A stretch of DNA of 64,000 nucleotides, taken from HKCCE3408 sp038530555. Its GTDB lineage: Bacteria; Pseudomonadota; Alphaproteobacteria; Rhodobacterales; Rhodobacteraceae. Below the pieces are notes generated by a model, which saw only the letters and a list, made by a program, of their open reading frames with translations, was not told the DNA's origin and searched no databases. A program made the position numbers and the translations under genes. The stretch lies in contig JBCBCN010000003.1 in the NCBI GenBank assembly GCA_038530555.1, positions 248,001 to 312,000 of the forward strand, given 5' to 3'. Below, one piece after another: positions 8,659 to 16,750 of this stretch (position 1 is the stretch's first letter; every line of letters starts with the position of its first letter).

Positions 8659-8690
8659 CTTTCAATGACAATCTTTCATGAACCTTTCAT
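8659..8690. promoter_or_regulatory. CTTTCA(T/A) direct repeats, candidate TctD-binding site
   Basis: Three CTTTCA repeats start at 8659, 8673 and 8684. The last two are exact 7-mers, CTTTCAT-gaac-CTTTCAT, with an 11-base period. That spacing is the usual one for OmpR/PhoB-type response regulators, and the repeats lie between divergent tctC and tctD. Confidence 0.5.
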
Positions 8691-8704
8691 CAGCGAAAAA
8701 AGCC

Positions 8705-9376
8705 ATGCGGATCGTTATCGTTGAGGACAATATCGCAGTCGCCAAAGGCATCGCCTACCGTCTCCAGGATGAGGGGCATGCCGTCGATCTGATCCATGAT
8801 GGCGCCGAAGCAGATGTTTTTCTCAGGGACGATGGCGCGGATCTGGTGATCCTGGACATCAAGCTTCCGGGCATGGCGGGGCTGGATGTCTTGGCAGGCA
8901 TGCGGCAGCGCGGGGATCGCAGGCCTGTCTTGGTGCTCACAGCCCATGCCGAATTGAGTGATACGGTGGCCGGCTTGGATGCAGGCGCCGACGATTACCT
9001 CGCCAAGCCTTTTGAATTCGAAGAGTTGAGCGCTCGCATTCGCGCGTTGAGCCGTCGAGGCCCCGTCGCGGATCGAAACCTATTACAGATCGGCGGGCTG
9101 ACCTTCGATCCTGGGGCCCGCGCCGTCACAGGGCCCGGCGGTGATCTTTCCATTCCACGGCGCGAGGTCGCTCTGTTTGAAACCCTGCTCAACGCCCAAG
9201 GTCGATATGTGTCGAAACAGGCCCTGCTCGATAGCCTCTATGGCACGGGCAGCGACGTGGAAGAGGCAGTGGTCGAGGTCTATGTCTCGCGCCTGCGCAA
9301 ACGCTTGAGGGGCTTCAACGTGGAAATCCTGGTGCGGCGTGGCATCGGGTATTCGATGGCTGAGGCGGCCACGTGA
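8705..9376 (+). CDS. tctD: OmpR-family response regulator (TctD-like)
   Basis: 223 residues if started at the ATG at 8705; a start at 8678 would add nine residues not typical of receivers. The receiver domain has the acidic pair E7-D8, phospho-acceptor Asp51 (VILDIKLPG), Thr79 (LVLTAH) and Lys101 (AKPF). The C-terminal half is a winged-helix DNA-binding domain (RREVALFETLL, VEVYVSRLRKRL, VRRGIGY). Phosphorylated by the TctE-like kinase encoded just downstream, it should activate the divergent tctC operon in response to its substrate. CTTTCAT repeats of suitable spacing lie immediately upstream. Confidence 0.9.
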   Translation: MRIVIVEDNIAVAKGIAYRLQDEGHAVDLIHDGAEADVFLRDDGADLVILDIKLPGMAGLDVLAGMRQRGDRRPVLVLTAHAELSDTVAGLDAGADDYLAKPFEFEELSARIRALSRRGPVADRNLLQIGGLTFDPGARAVTGPGGDLSIPRREVALFETLLNAQGRYVSKQALLDSLYGTGSDVEEAVVEVYVSRLRKRLRGFNVEILVRRGIGYSMAEAAT

Positions 9377-10740
9377 CCCGCACCCTCTCCCTGCGCCTCC
9401 GGCTGACATTGATCATCCTTCTGCCGCTTTTGGCGATTTCAGCTGGCGTGGCGATTTGGGCCTCGCGCGATGCGCAAATACGCGCCTCGGACCGCTTCGA
9501 TCGCTCGTTGCTGGTCACGGCCTTGGGCATCTCACGCGATACCGCTGTAAGTGGCGGCGATGCGCTGAGCCGCGAGACCGGGGACCTATTGCGCAACACC
9601 TCCGGCGGCCCGGTGTTCTACCACGTCTATGCGCCGGACGGGGCTTTTGTGACCGGCTATGCAACACCGCCGGTCCCGCCATCCGGCCTGTCTGCGGACG
9701 GCTTCACCTATTACGACGCCGTCTATCAAGGCAGAGAGGTGCGCGTTGTCCGTTTCTCCGACCGTATGATCATCGATGGCTTGTCCGGTGAGTTCACCTT
9801 CACGGTCTGGCAAAACCTCAGCTTGCGTCAGGGCTTTGTGCAAAGCCTGTCGCAGCGGACCTATGCGGTCATGGCTACTCTTGTTGCCGCGGTTGGGTTG
9901 ATTGTCTGGTTCGGCGTACGCCTTGGCATGGGGCCGCTGATCGACCTCGAAGACGCGATCGCGCGCCGGTCCGCCCAGGATCTCACATCAATCTCCCGCC
10001 CCATTCCAATCGAAGTGCGCGGTATTGTTGGACGCCTCAACGCGCTTTTGGCGGAAATGGCAGCCACAATGCGGGCCAAGGACAGTTTCATCTCGGATGC
10101 CGCGCATCAATTGCGCAATCCTATTTCCGGCGTTCTGGCCCTGTCCGAGGCGGTGGCAGCCGCAAAAACACCGCAAGACATGAAGCAGCGGAGTGCTGAT
10201 CTGACCGAAGCCGCGAGCCATGTCAGCAAATTGACCGAAGACCTGCTTGCCTTTGAGCGCGCGCGGTCGGCGCCACCGCCCGAGGATCTGCCGGTCGAAG
10301 ATGTCCAAGAAATTATCCGCAAGGCGATCACGCGGCTCACGCCCATGGCAGAGGCCCGCGACACCGAGTTGACGTTCAGTGCGACCGACGGTTCTGAGAC
10401 CCGCGCCCATCTCGACGGAATGCTGTTTGAGCAATCCATCGAGAACCTTATCACCAATGCCTTGGTTCATGGCGGGCCAGACCTGTCCGAGATCGAACTG
10501 CGGATCTGGCATGAGGTCGACCACGCAACGATCCTCGTGGCCGATAACGGCAAAGGCCTAGAACAGTCCAAGTTCAATCTCGCCCTGTCCCGTTTCGGAC
10601 AGGTCTCTCCGAACACGGGCACCGGGCTGGGCTTGCCGATTGCCCGCGCCGTGGTCGAAGGGCTCGGTGGCCATCTCTCGCTTACAAGCAACGGCTCGGG
10701 GCTTTCGGTTCAGATGACCTTGCCACGGGTCACGGGCTAG
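9373..10740 (+). CDS. tctE: Sensor histidine kinase (TctE-like)
   Basis: 455 residues beginning with GTG that overlaps the tctD stop (GTGA). The first transmembrane segment is at about 9-27, followed by a periplasmic sensor region, then a second membrane segment near 160-180 and a HAMP-like linker. The H-box has phospho-acceptor His245 in SDAAHQLRNP. ATP-binding boxes follow: N-box NLITNALVHG, G1 VADNGKGL and G2 GTGLGLPIAR. The layout matches TctE kinases that sense tricarboxylates through the periplasm or the binding protein. Gene order places it with the divergent tct operon. Confidence 0.92.
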   Translation: MTRTLSLRLRLTLIILLPLLAISAGVAIWASRDAQIRASDRFDRSLLVTALGISRDTAVSGGDALSRETGDLLRNTSGGPVFYHVYAPDGAFVTGYATPPVPPSGLSADGFTYYDAVYQGREVRVVRFSDRMIIDGLSGEFTFTVWQNLSLRQGFVQSLSQRTYAVMATLVAAVGLIVWFGVRLGMGPLIDLEDAIARRSAQDLTSISRPIPIEVRGIVGRLNALLAEMAATMRAKDSFISDAAHQLRNPISGVLALSEAVAAAKTPQDMKQRSADLTEAASHVSKLTEDLLAFERARSAPPPEDLPVEDVQEIIRKAITRLTPMAEARDTELTFSATDGSETRAHLDGMLFEQSIENLITNALVHGGPDLSEIELRIWHEVDHATILVADNGKGLEQSKFNLALSRFGQVSPNTGTGLGLPIARAVVEGLGGHLSLTSNGSGLSVQMTLPRVTG

Positions 10741-10796
10741 GCCCCGGCCAGACCCCGTCCGCCCGAGCTCACTCGTCACGGCTCACGCGTCCCAGC

Positions 10797-11387
10797 CTAC
10801 TCCTCTCGCCCGCCCGCGCCGAAGCGTCGGCGTTCTTCGGTTTCAGGGGCGAGAGTACGCGTCGCAAACGCGGCAAGAGTGATTTGATCCGAAGGATGCA
10901 GATCGATCCGCTTGGCCGTTGGATAGGGTTTTGGCAGTGCGTTCACTGAAAACAAACGCAGACGGACCGACGCAATTTCGGGCCAACTGCCCGTTTGCTC
11001 TCTCAACCCCCCGGGGGTCAGAACGCTAAGCGCGGAACCTTTGGTCTCATTTATCTCGATGGCGCCTGCCGCCGCGCTGGACAGCGCCCATGATAAAAAC
11101 GGAAGCAAGAAAAGTGGCGCTACCAGATTGCTGTGCTCTTGCGGCGCCTCAGTGACCTTCAGGACGTGATCGGCAAATCGGCAGCCCAAACGGATGGGGC
11201 ATCGCTCGGCGGGCAGGCCTGCATCGACCTGTTTGAGCAAGACCGCCAGCGCCTCACCTGAAGGTTGCTGATGGGCGGCAAGCCAGCGAGCAGCTTGCCC
11301 GATCTCGTCCGCTTCACCCCAGGCAAAGCCGACACCCCGGCTCGCCTTGCGCGCCAAATCCTGAAACTCTCCCAGCGATAGGTTCAC
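10797..11387 (-). CDS. DUF3726-like protein of unknown function
   Basis: 196 residues from a GTG at 11387 that overlaps the upstream stop as GTGA; a start eight codons earlier is possible. The N-terminus LSLGEFQDLARKASRGVGFAWGEADEIGQAARWL resembles the DUF3726 family, which I recall only as an unknown family in alphaproteobacteria. A central hydrophobic stretch (LVAPLFLLPFLSWAL) is short and probably buried rather than a membrane anchor. Tight coupling to the 563-residue protein upstream suggests the two form one complex or act on one substrate. No catalytic motif is recognisable. Confidence 0.7.
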   Translation of the reverse strand: MNLSLGEFQDLARKASRGVGFAWGEADEIGQAARWLAAHQQPSGEALAVLLKQVDAGLPAERCPIRLGCRFADHVLKVTEAPQEHSNLVAPLFLLPFLSWALSSAAAGAIEINETKGSALSVLTPGGLREQTGSWPEIASVRLRLFSVNALPKPYPTAKRIDLHPSDQITLAAFATRTLAPETEERRRFGAGGREE

Positions 11388-13075
11388 GCGCGCGCTTGGG
11401 GATAGACCCAATCATCCCAATCGCGGTTCGGCCATTCCACCGGGAAGGGCGCGTTCTGGAACATATTGATGCGCAGCCAGCGGTCCGATCTGGGATCAAA
11501 CGCTGTGGCGCCGAAAAAGCTCAGCTTGGCGCGCAGCAGGTCGATGGGGACCATCTGTGCGGACACAGTGTTGCTCTCAATCTCACCGTAAGGCAGGCAC
11601 GCCGCGATCTGTATCCGGCGGACGATATGGCGATGCTTCGGCCGCTCCATGAGGTACTGCCCGACATTCTCCGCCTCGCAGGCCTCAGTCTCGCGGTAGA
11701 GCTGCGCCGCGTCCCGGCCCGGCGCCAGGGCTTGCTCAAAATTCGCCAGGTCCGCGTCAGCGCGGTCGCCCAGCCGTGGCTCGGATTTAGCGGCGGAGAC
11801 ATACCACAGACGGGCTTGCTCGGCCGCATCACTCCAATCGATCTTAAGGGCCCAGGCGTAACGGTTTTCGATTAGGCGGCGCAGCGCAGACATGCTCATG
11901 CGCCCGTCGATGCGCGCCATTGCGCTTTCATCGGCGGACATATCCACGGCGAGTTGGTCGACAAGATCGGGCCTGAGCTCTAGCAGAAGGGTCAGAAGGC
12001 TCTCCTGGCCCTCAAGACCAAGGACGCCCTCGGCCCAGTGCCAAAGGTTATCCCATGGGCGGGCAACATCGCTTCGTGTCTCAAGCCGCGCTGCGAGCTT
12101 CTGGAGATCTTTCCGCAACTCGGCCAATTTAGCAGCCTGGCGCGGATCATCGGGTCTTTGTGCGTTGACAGATATAGTTAGCCGTTCAGCTAATTGACTG
12201 AGTTTCGCCCAATCCCCGTCCTTGGCGGCGGGCAGGGTGCGGATGCGGGCCAGGGCCTCCTCGCGCGCCGCGATCCAATTGTTGATCAAGACCTGATGGT
12301 TGAGCAGGAACGGCGCCATCCCGAGACCGGTCGAATTGCCGATCCCTAGACGGCGGCGCAGGTCAGGCGCGAGGGCAACGGCCCGCTCAGGCGCGCGCGC
12401 CCTTGCCATATGCTCGACCAAATCGACCACGAAACAGCGGATCAGATAGACGTTGAGCATTTCGACCTGGAAGGGCTCGCGAAACTCGGGCCGCTGCTCC
12501 AGACTGGCCCGGTCCGCCGCGCCGAATTTGCCCGAGCCGTAAACGGCCGTGGTCCGCATCAGATAGCCAACCTCATCAAGGCGTTGTGCGTCCGGCTGTG
12601 TCCCAGCGGCCAAGCACTCCAAGACATAGTCCCAAAGCCGCGTGGACCGATTGGCTCGGCTCAGCGACAACTCGGACTGAGATACGCGACCCTGCTCCTG
12701 CACCGGGACCTGCGCGGAGAGCCTGGCCACATCCGAGGGCGATGGAAGCCCATCAAAGAGCGTGAACGTGGCGTCCCACGCGGTGGCAATCACGCGGTCA
12801 GAGCGTTGATCATCGGGCAGATCATGGGCGAAGGCGATCAGGGAATAGGAGCGTTCTGGCCCGTGCATCGTATACACGGCATGGCCAACACCTGAGGCGT
12901 CGATGTCAAAGGTCGTGACCTCAAAGCGCCAGTTCTCCGCAATCAGACGCCGCAATAACACGCGCATGAAGGACAGCCTTGTCTGATGAAACGCCCCCAA
13001 ACGCGGCAAAGTCATCACCTGATGCGCGGGGCGGCGCGCGACCTCGCGGGCTTTATTGTCAGGGCGGTGCAACAT
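11384..13075 (-). CDS. Conserved hypothetical protein, 563 residues
   Basis: No family is recognised. The ATG at 13075 has an AGGAGA ribosome-binding site and follows the dipeptidase-like gene by 11 bases. The protein has no signal peptide or membrane helix and looks cytoplasmic. The first third is mixed alpha/beta (ENWRFEVTTFDIDASGVGHAVYT). The middle contains a striking GNSTGLGMAPFLLNHQ loop that looks like a ligand-binding or catalytic segment, and the rest is strongly helical (residues about 260-480). A tryptophan-rich end (WLRINMF, EWPNRDWDDWVYP) closes it. It sits between an M19-like hydrolase and a DUF3726-like protein in one coupled operon, so a metabolic role in that pathway is likely. 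Confidence 0.75.
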   Translation of the reverse strand: MLHRPDNKAREVARRPAHQVMTLPRLGAFHQTRLSFMRVLLRRLIAENWRFEVTTFDIDASGVGHAVYTMHGPERSYSLIAFAHDLPDDQRSDRVIATAWDATFTLFDGLPSPSDVARLSAQVPVQEQGRVSQSELSLSRANRSTRLWDYVLECLAAGTQPDAQRLDEVGYLMRTTAVYGSGKFGAADRASLEQRPEFREPFQVEMLNVYLIRCFVVDLVEHMARARAPERAVALAPDLRRRLGIGNSTGLGMAPFLLNHQVLINNWIAAREEALARIRTLPAAKDGDWAKLSQLAERLTISVNAQRPDDPRQAAKLAELRKDLQKLAARLETRSDVARPWDNLWHWAEGVLGLEGQESLLTLLLELRPDLVDQLAVDMSADESAMARIDGRMSMSALRRLIENRYAWALKIDWSDAAEQARLWYVSAAKSEPRLGDRADADLANFEQALAPGRDAAQLYRETEACEAENVGQYLMERPKHRHIVRRIQIAACLPYGEIESNTVSAQMVPIDLLRAKLSFFGATAFDPRSDRWLRINMFQNAPFPVEWPNRDWDDWVYPQARA

Positions 13076-13086
13076 ATTCGCGTCTC

Positions 13087-14091
13087 CTATCCGCCCGCAT
13101 CCGGCTGTGTAGCGGATAGGGGCGTGAAGTTCTCTGCGAAAAATCTATACCAATTTCCGCCGAGCAAAGCATCCCTTTCGGTGGCGTCGAAGCCCGTCTT
13201 GGCCAGGCCCTCGCTGAGGTTCGAGAAGTCACGGTTGTCTCGAAACCAGCCTGGCTGCGGCGGGAAGCCTGGGGCCGAAGCGCTCCCCTCGCCGTAATCG
13301 ATCTGCTTGGTCCAACGGCCTACGCGCATCCATTCCACCACGCTGTCGGGCTGATCCTGGCAGAGATCGGAGCCGATGCCGAAATGATCGATCCCATAGC
13401 GCTCAACCGTCTCGGCGATCATCCTGCAGAACGCCTGAAGCGTGCACTCCGACCCGCCCGCGAGGTGATGGGGATAGAGCGAAAAACCCATCATCCCGCC
13501 ACCGGCCACGATGGCCTCGATCACCGGGGGGCGCTTGTTCCGCCGCGCTGCGTGCCAGTCGAAGGGGTTGGCATGGGTCACAGTGATCGGGCGGCTGGAA
13601 AACTCTGCGGCTTCCAGCGTCGAGCGGTCGGCCGAATGGCTCATGTCGATCACCAGGCCGACCCGGTTCATCTCGGCGATGACCTGTCGGCCCATGCGGG
13701 TGATGCCGGGATCCTCGTCCTCATAGCATCCCGCAGCGAGCAGCGATTGATTGTTATAGCTCAGTTGCATGAAACGGGCGCCCAGGCGGTGCCAGACCTC
13801 GACAAGGCCGATATCGTCCTCGATTGGAGAGGGGTTCTGAAAGCCGAAAAAGATCGCCGTGCGTCCGGTTTGGCGCGCGAGGTCGATATCAGCCGCTGTG
13901 AAGCCAGGGCAGATCAGATCGCTGTGGCGTTCAAAAAACCCATTCCAGCGGGTCAGATTGGCGACGGTTTCGCGAAAGGTCTCGTGATAGGCGATGGTGA
14001 CATGAACCGCATCGAGGCCACCCTCCCGCATCTGCCGAAAAACCTTTTCTGACCAATTGCAGTATTGCAGCGCGTCGATGCGATAGCTCAT
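13087..14091 (-). CDS. Peptidase M19 (membrane dipeptidase) family protein, atypical
   Basis: 334 residues from the ATG at 14091, which overlaps the aldehyde dehydrogenase stop (ATGA). The TIM-barrel dipeptidase pattern is visible: His152 (IDMSHSADRS), His173 (ITVTHANP) and Asp242 (FGIGSD). However, the N-terminal HxD metal pair of M19 enzymes is replaced by ALQYCNWS. The bridging glutamate position appears as Gln85 (FGFQNPSP). The enzyme may bind one metal or act on something other than a dipeptide. It belongs to a five-gene operon with two dehydrogenases and two unknown proteins. Confidence 0.82.
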   Translation of the reverse strand: MSYRIDALQYCNWSEKVFRQMREGGLDAVHVTIAYHETFRETVANLTRWNGFFERHSDLICPGFTAADIDLARQTGRTAIFFGFQNPSPIEDDIGLVEVWHRLGARFMQLSYNNQSLLAAGCYEDEDPGITRMGRQVIAEMNRVGLVIDMSHSADRSTLEAAEFSSRPITVTHANPFDWHAARRNKRPPVIEAIVAGGGMMGFSLYPHHLAGGSECTLQAFCRMIAETVERYGIDHFGIGSDLCQDQPDSVVEWMRVGRWTKQIDYGEGSASAPGFPPQPGWFRDNRDFSNLSEGLAKTGFDATERDALLGGNWYRFFAENFTPLSATQPDAGG

Positions 14092-15539
14092 TGCGGTTCG
14101 CCGGGCGCGCAATAGGTGGTCTTCACAATCGTGTAGAACTCCGCCGCCGAGCGTCCCTGTTCGCGCGGGCCGTAGGAGCTTTGGCCGCGACCACCAAACG
14201 GCACATGATAATCCGTGCCAGCGGTGGGCAGGTTGATCGTCACCACGCCGGTGCGCGCATGGCGGCGAAAATGCGACGCGCGCGCGAGGTCGCGGGTTAC
14301 GATGCCCGAGGTCAGGCCAAACTCAGTGTCATTGACCACGGCCAAGGCTTCCTCATAGCCGTCCACCGCGATTACCGCCGTGAGGGGCGCGAACATCTCC
14401 TCACGATTGATCTGCATCGCGTTATGCGTGCCGACAAAGACGCCCGGCGACATGTAATAGCCGTCGGTCTCAAGCGTCAGTCGCTCGCCGCCACAGGCAA
14501 GCTCGGCCCCTTCCGACTTGCCAAGCTCAACATAGCGCAGATTGTCGTTGATCTGCGCCTCACTGACCACCGGGCCGATCTGAGTGCCGTCTTCGAGTGC
14601 ATGACCGACCCGCATTGCCTTGGTGCCTGCGACCAGTTTCTCGACGAAGGCGTCATGCACCTTTCGATGCACGATCAGGCGCGAGGAGGCAGTGCATTTC
14701 TGCCCTGTGCCGCCGAACGCTCCGGCCAAGGCGACATTAACCGCAAGATCCAGATCGCCGTCATCCATGACGGCCAGAGCATTCTTTGAGCCCATCTCCA
14801 TCTGCAATTTGGTGAAGTTTGGCGCAGCGGCCGCAGCGATGGCCCGACCGACAGGCACCGAGCCTGTAAAGCTGATCGCGTCGAGTTTCGGGTTTTCGAT
14901 CAGGGCTTGTCCGACACTGCCGCCCGGCCCCATCAACAGGTTGAACGTACCCGGTGGAAGGTCTTGACGGCTGATGATCTCAGCCAGTGCAACGGCTGAA
15001 GCCGGCGTTACATTGGCGGGCTTCCAGATCACCGAGTTGCCATAGGCGAGCGCGGGCGCGATCTTCCAACTGGCTGTTGCAGTCGGGAAGTTCCACGGAC
15101 TGATCACCGCCACGACGCCGACCGGCTCGCGCCTGACGTCGATCTCAACGCCGGGGCGCACGGAATCGGCAGTTTCACCGAGCTGCCTGAGGGTTTCGGC
15201 GGCGAAATAGGTGAAAAACTGCCCGGCGCGGTAGACCTCTCCTCGCCCCTCGGCCAGGGGCTTGCCCTCTTCGCGGCTAAGGAGATGTCCGAGCTCTTCG
15301 GCGCGCGCCATCAACTCGTTGCCGATCGCATTGAGTGCAGTTTGCTTTTGCTCAAGCGGCACGGTGGACCAGCGGGGTTGTGCCTCGCGCGCGGCCTCAA
15401 GCGCCGCATCAAGCTGCGTCGCATCGGCCTGTGCGTAATGGCCGATCACGTCCGACAGATCGGACGGGTTTCGGTTTTCCACAATTAACGGGCCGTCAAT
15501 CCAAGCGCCGCCGATGTAGTTTCGATGAACCTTGGTCAT
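14088..15539 (-). CDS. Aldehyde dehydrogenase family protein
   Basis: 483 residues from the ATG at 15539; the longer open frame upstream runs through the preceding gene and is rejected. Active-site residues are intact: Asn150 (SPWNFP), Lys173 (WKPAN), Glu248 (QMEMGSKN) and Cys282 (GQKCTASS). The sequence resembles the alpha-ketoglutaric semialdehyde/betaine aldehyde group, NAD(P)+-dependent oxidation of an aldehyde to an acid. The ribosome-binding region is a run of ten G just before GGAAATG-like sequence. It is coupled at its end to the M19-like gene, and the upstream Ldh-family gene suggests a pathway for a proline- or amino-acid-derived compound. Confidence 0.9.
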   Translation of the reverse strand: MTKVHRNYIGGAWIDGPLIVENRNPSDLSDVIGHYAQADATQLDAALEAAREAQPRWSTVPLEQKQTALNAIGNELMARAEELGHLLSREEGKPLAEGRGEVYRAGQFFTYFAAETLRQLGETADSVRPGVEIDVRREPVGVVAVISPWNFPTATASWKIAPALAYGNSVIWKPANVTPASAVALAEIISRQDLPPGTFNLLMGPGGSVGQALIENPKLDAISFTGSVPVGRAIAAAAAPNFTKLQMEMGSKNALAVMDDGDLDLAVNVALAGAFGGTGQKCTASSRLIVHRKVHDAFVEKLVAGTKAMRVGHALEDGTQIGPVVSEAQINDNLRYVELGKSEGAELACGGERLTLETDGYYMSPGVFVGTHNAMQINREEMFAPLTAVIAVDGYEEALAVVNDTEFGLTSGIVTRDLARASHFRRHARTGVVTINLPTAGTDYHVPFGGRGQSSYGPREQGRSAAEFYTIVKTTYCAPGEPQ

Positions 15540-15541
15540 TT

Positions 15542-15551
15542 CCCCCCCCCC
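15542..15551. repeat. Homopolymer C10 tract (G10 on the coding strand)
   Basis: Ten consecutive C lie 3-12 bases upstream of the aldehyde dehydrogenase start. The tract occupies the ribosome-binding region, so length changes would alter spacing rather than reading frame. Confidence 0.8.
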
Positions 15552-15582
15552 TGCGGCGCCATCCAGCGCATCAATTGCAGGA

Positions 15583-16587
15583 TCAATCAAGCGCCACGAT
15601 CGCGTCCAGAGTGCTTTGCGCGACCTCGACCCCGCCGTGTTCTGCCCGCTGGCGTAAGCGGCTGCGGCTATCGCCAGGGACGCGGCCGCCAGGCTGTTCG
15701 CGGATCGCCTGTACGAGGGCAGAGACGGCTCCGTCGAAGGCGCCTTGCGCGCTGGCGCCAGGGTCAATCGCGATAAAGAACTGTCCGGTGCGTGGAGGAC
15801 CACCGGACGTTCCGGAAAAGGGCGACGCGTCTTTGCCCAATTGCGCGCCGGTCATGGCAGCGGCCATGAGCTCAACCAGAAGACCGATACCGACGCCCTT
15901 ATAGCCGCCAGACGGAGCCATGGAGCCCTTGAGCGCCGCTTCTGGGTCCGTCGTGGGCGCGCCGCTGGCATCCAGGGCCCAGCCTTCTGGAATCGGCCGC
16001 CCCTCCCGCGCATGCTTCATCACCTCGCTTTTGGCGATGGCGCTGGCGCTTTGGTCGATCAAAAGAGCGATCCCGCCATCGGGAGCGGGCGCCGCGATCG
16101 AAACGGGATTAGTGCCGATCACCGGCACGGAGCCGCCCGAAGGCGCGATAGAGGCGGGCGCATTGGTAAAGCCGAGGCCGAGCAGCCCCGCCTCAGCCAG
16201 TCGCGAGGTGTGATAACCCAGCACCCCGCAATTATAGCTGTTATGGATCGCCAACGAAGCGATACCCTGATCCCGGGCCAGGGGGATCAAGCTATCGAAG
16301 CCCAGATCAATCGCCGGATGGGCAAAGCCTGTGGCGGCATCGACCCGGATCAAACTGGGGGCCACTTGGGCGAGCACAGGCTCCGCAGTGCCATCGACTT
16401 TGCCGCAGCGGACATGGCTGGCATAGGTCGGGATATAGGCCAAGCCATGGCTCGACACGCCGTCCGCTTCGGTCGCGGCCGTGGCGCGCGCCAGGGACCG
16501 GGCGGCCATCTCGGAGGCACCGGCACGGCGCAAGGCGTCGAAGGCAAGCGCCTCAATTTCAGTCAGTGAAAGTCGTTCTCGGGTCAT
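15583..16587 (-). CDS. Ldh family oxidoreductase (malate/L-lactate dehydrogenase type 2, Pyr2C/Pip2C reductase-like)
   Basis: 334 residues from the ATG at 16587 with an AGGAAAG ribosome-binding site; an upstream in-frame start has none. Family features: SSHGLAYIPTY near the start, the catalytic-His region around NSYNCGVLGYHTSRLAE, GTNPVSIAAPAPDGG, and the KGVGIGLLVELM segment near the end. Members reduce small keto or imino acids such as delta-1-piperideine-2-carboxylate, pyrroline-2-carboxylate or ureidoglycolate. It is the first gene of the minus-strand operon and is divergent from an SDR gene. The exact substrate is not readable. Confidence 0.9.
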   Translation of the reverse strand: MTRERLSLTEIEALAFDALRRAGASEMAARSLARATAATEADGVSSHGLAYIPTYASHVRCGKVDGTAEPVLAQVAPSLIRVDAATGFAHPAIDLGFDSLIPLARDQGIASLAIHNSYNCGVLGYHTSRLAEAGLLGLGFTNAPASIAPSGGSVPVIGTNPVSIAAPAPDGGIALLIDQSASAIAKSEVMKHAREGRPIPEGWALDASGAPTTDPEAALKGSMAPSGGYKGVGIGLLVELMAAAMTGAQLGKDASPFSGTSGGPPRTGQFFIAIDPGASAQGAFDGAVSALVQAIREQPGGRVPGDSRSRLRQRAEHGGVEVAQSTLDAIVALD

Positions 16588-16630
16588 GGATGGGCTCTTT
16601 CCTGCTTGGCCTGTGGCATCCCCCCTTTTC

Positions 16631-16650
16631 AGGCGCGCCGTCAAGCGCCT
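16631..16650. promoter_or_regulatory. Inverted repeat in the ldh/SDR divergent intergenic region
   Basis: AGGCGC (16631-16636) and GCGCCT (16645-16650) form an inverted repeat with an 8-base spacer between two divergent genes. It could be an operator, but in GC-rich DNA a six-base arm can occur by chance. Confidence 0.25.
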
Positions 16651-16750
16651 AGGATCGCCGCACTAAGCGCTTTGGCAAGCCACGCCGGTCGCCCGTACCG
16701 CAGGCGGCATCGCCATGTTCAAAGCCTTGTTTCAAAAGCGGGATGCACGC

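Noticed and set aside
10741..10796. Bidirectional terminator between tctE and the DUF3726-like gene
   Set aside because: The gap is GC-rich but no stable stem with a T-run on either strand could be drawn.
15540..15803. N-terminal extension of the aldehyde dehydrogenase
   Set aside because: It is another frame of the Ldh-family gene and crosses the C10 tract; the family's usual start follows the ATG at 15539.
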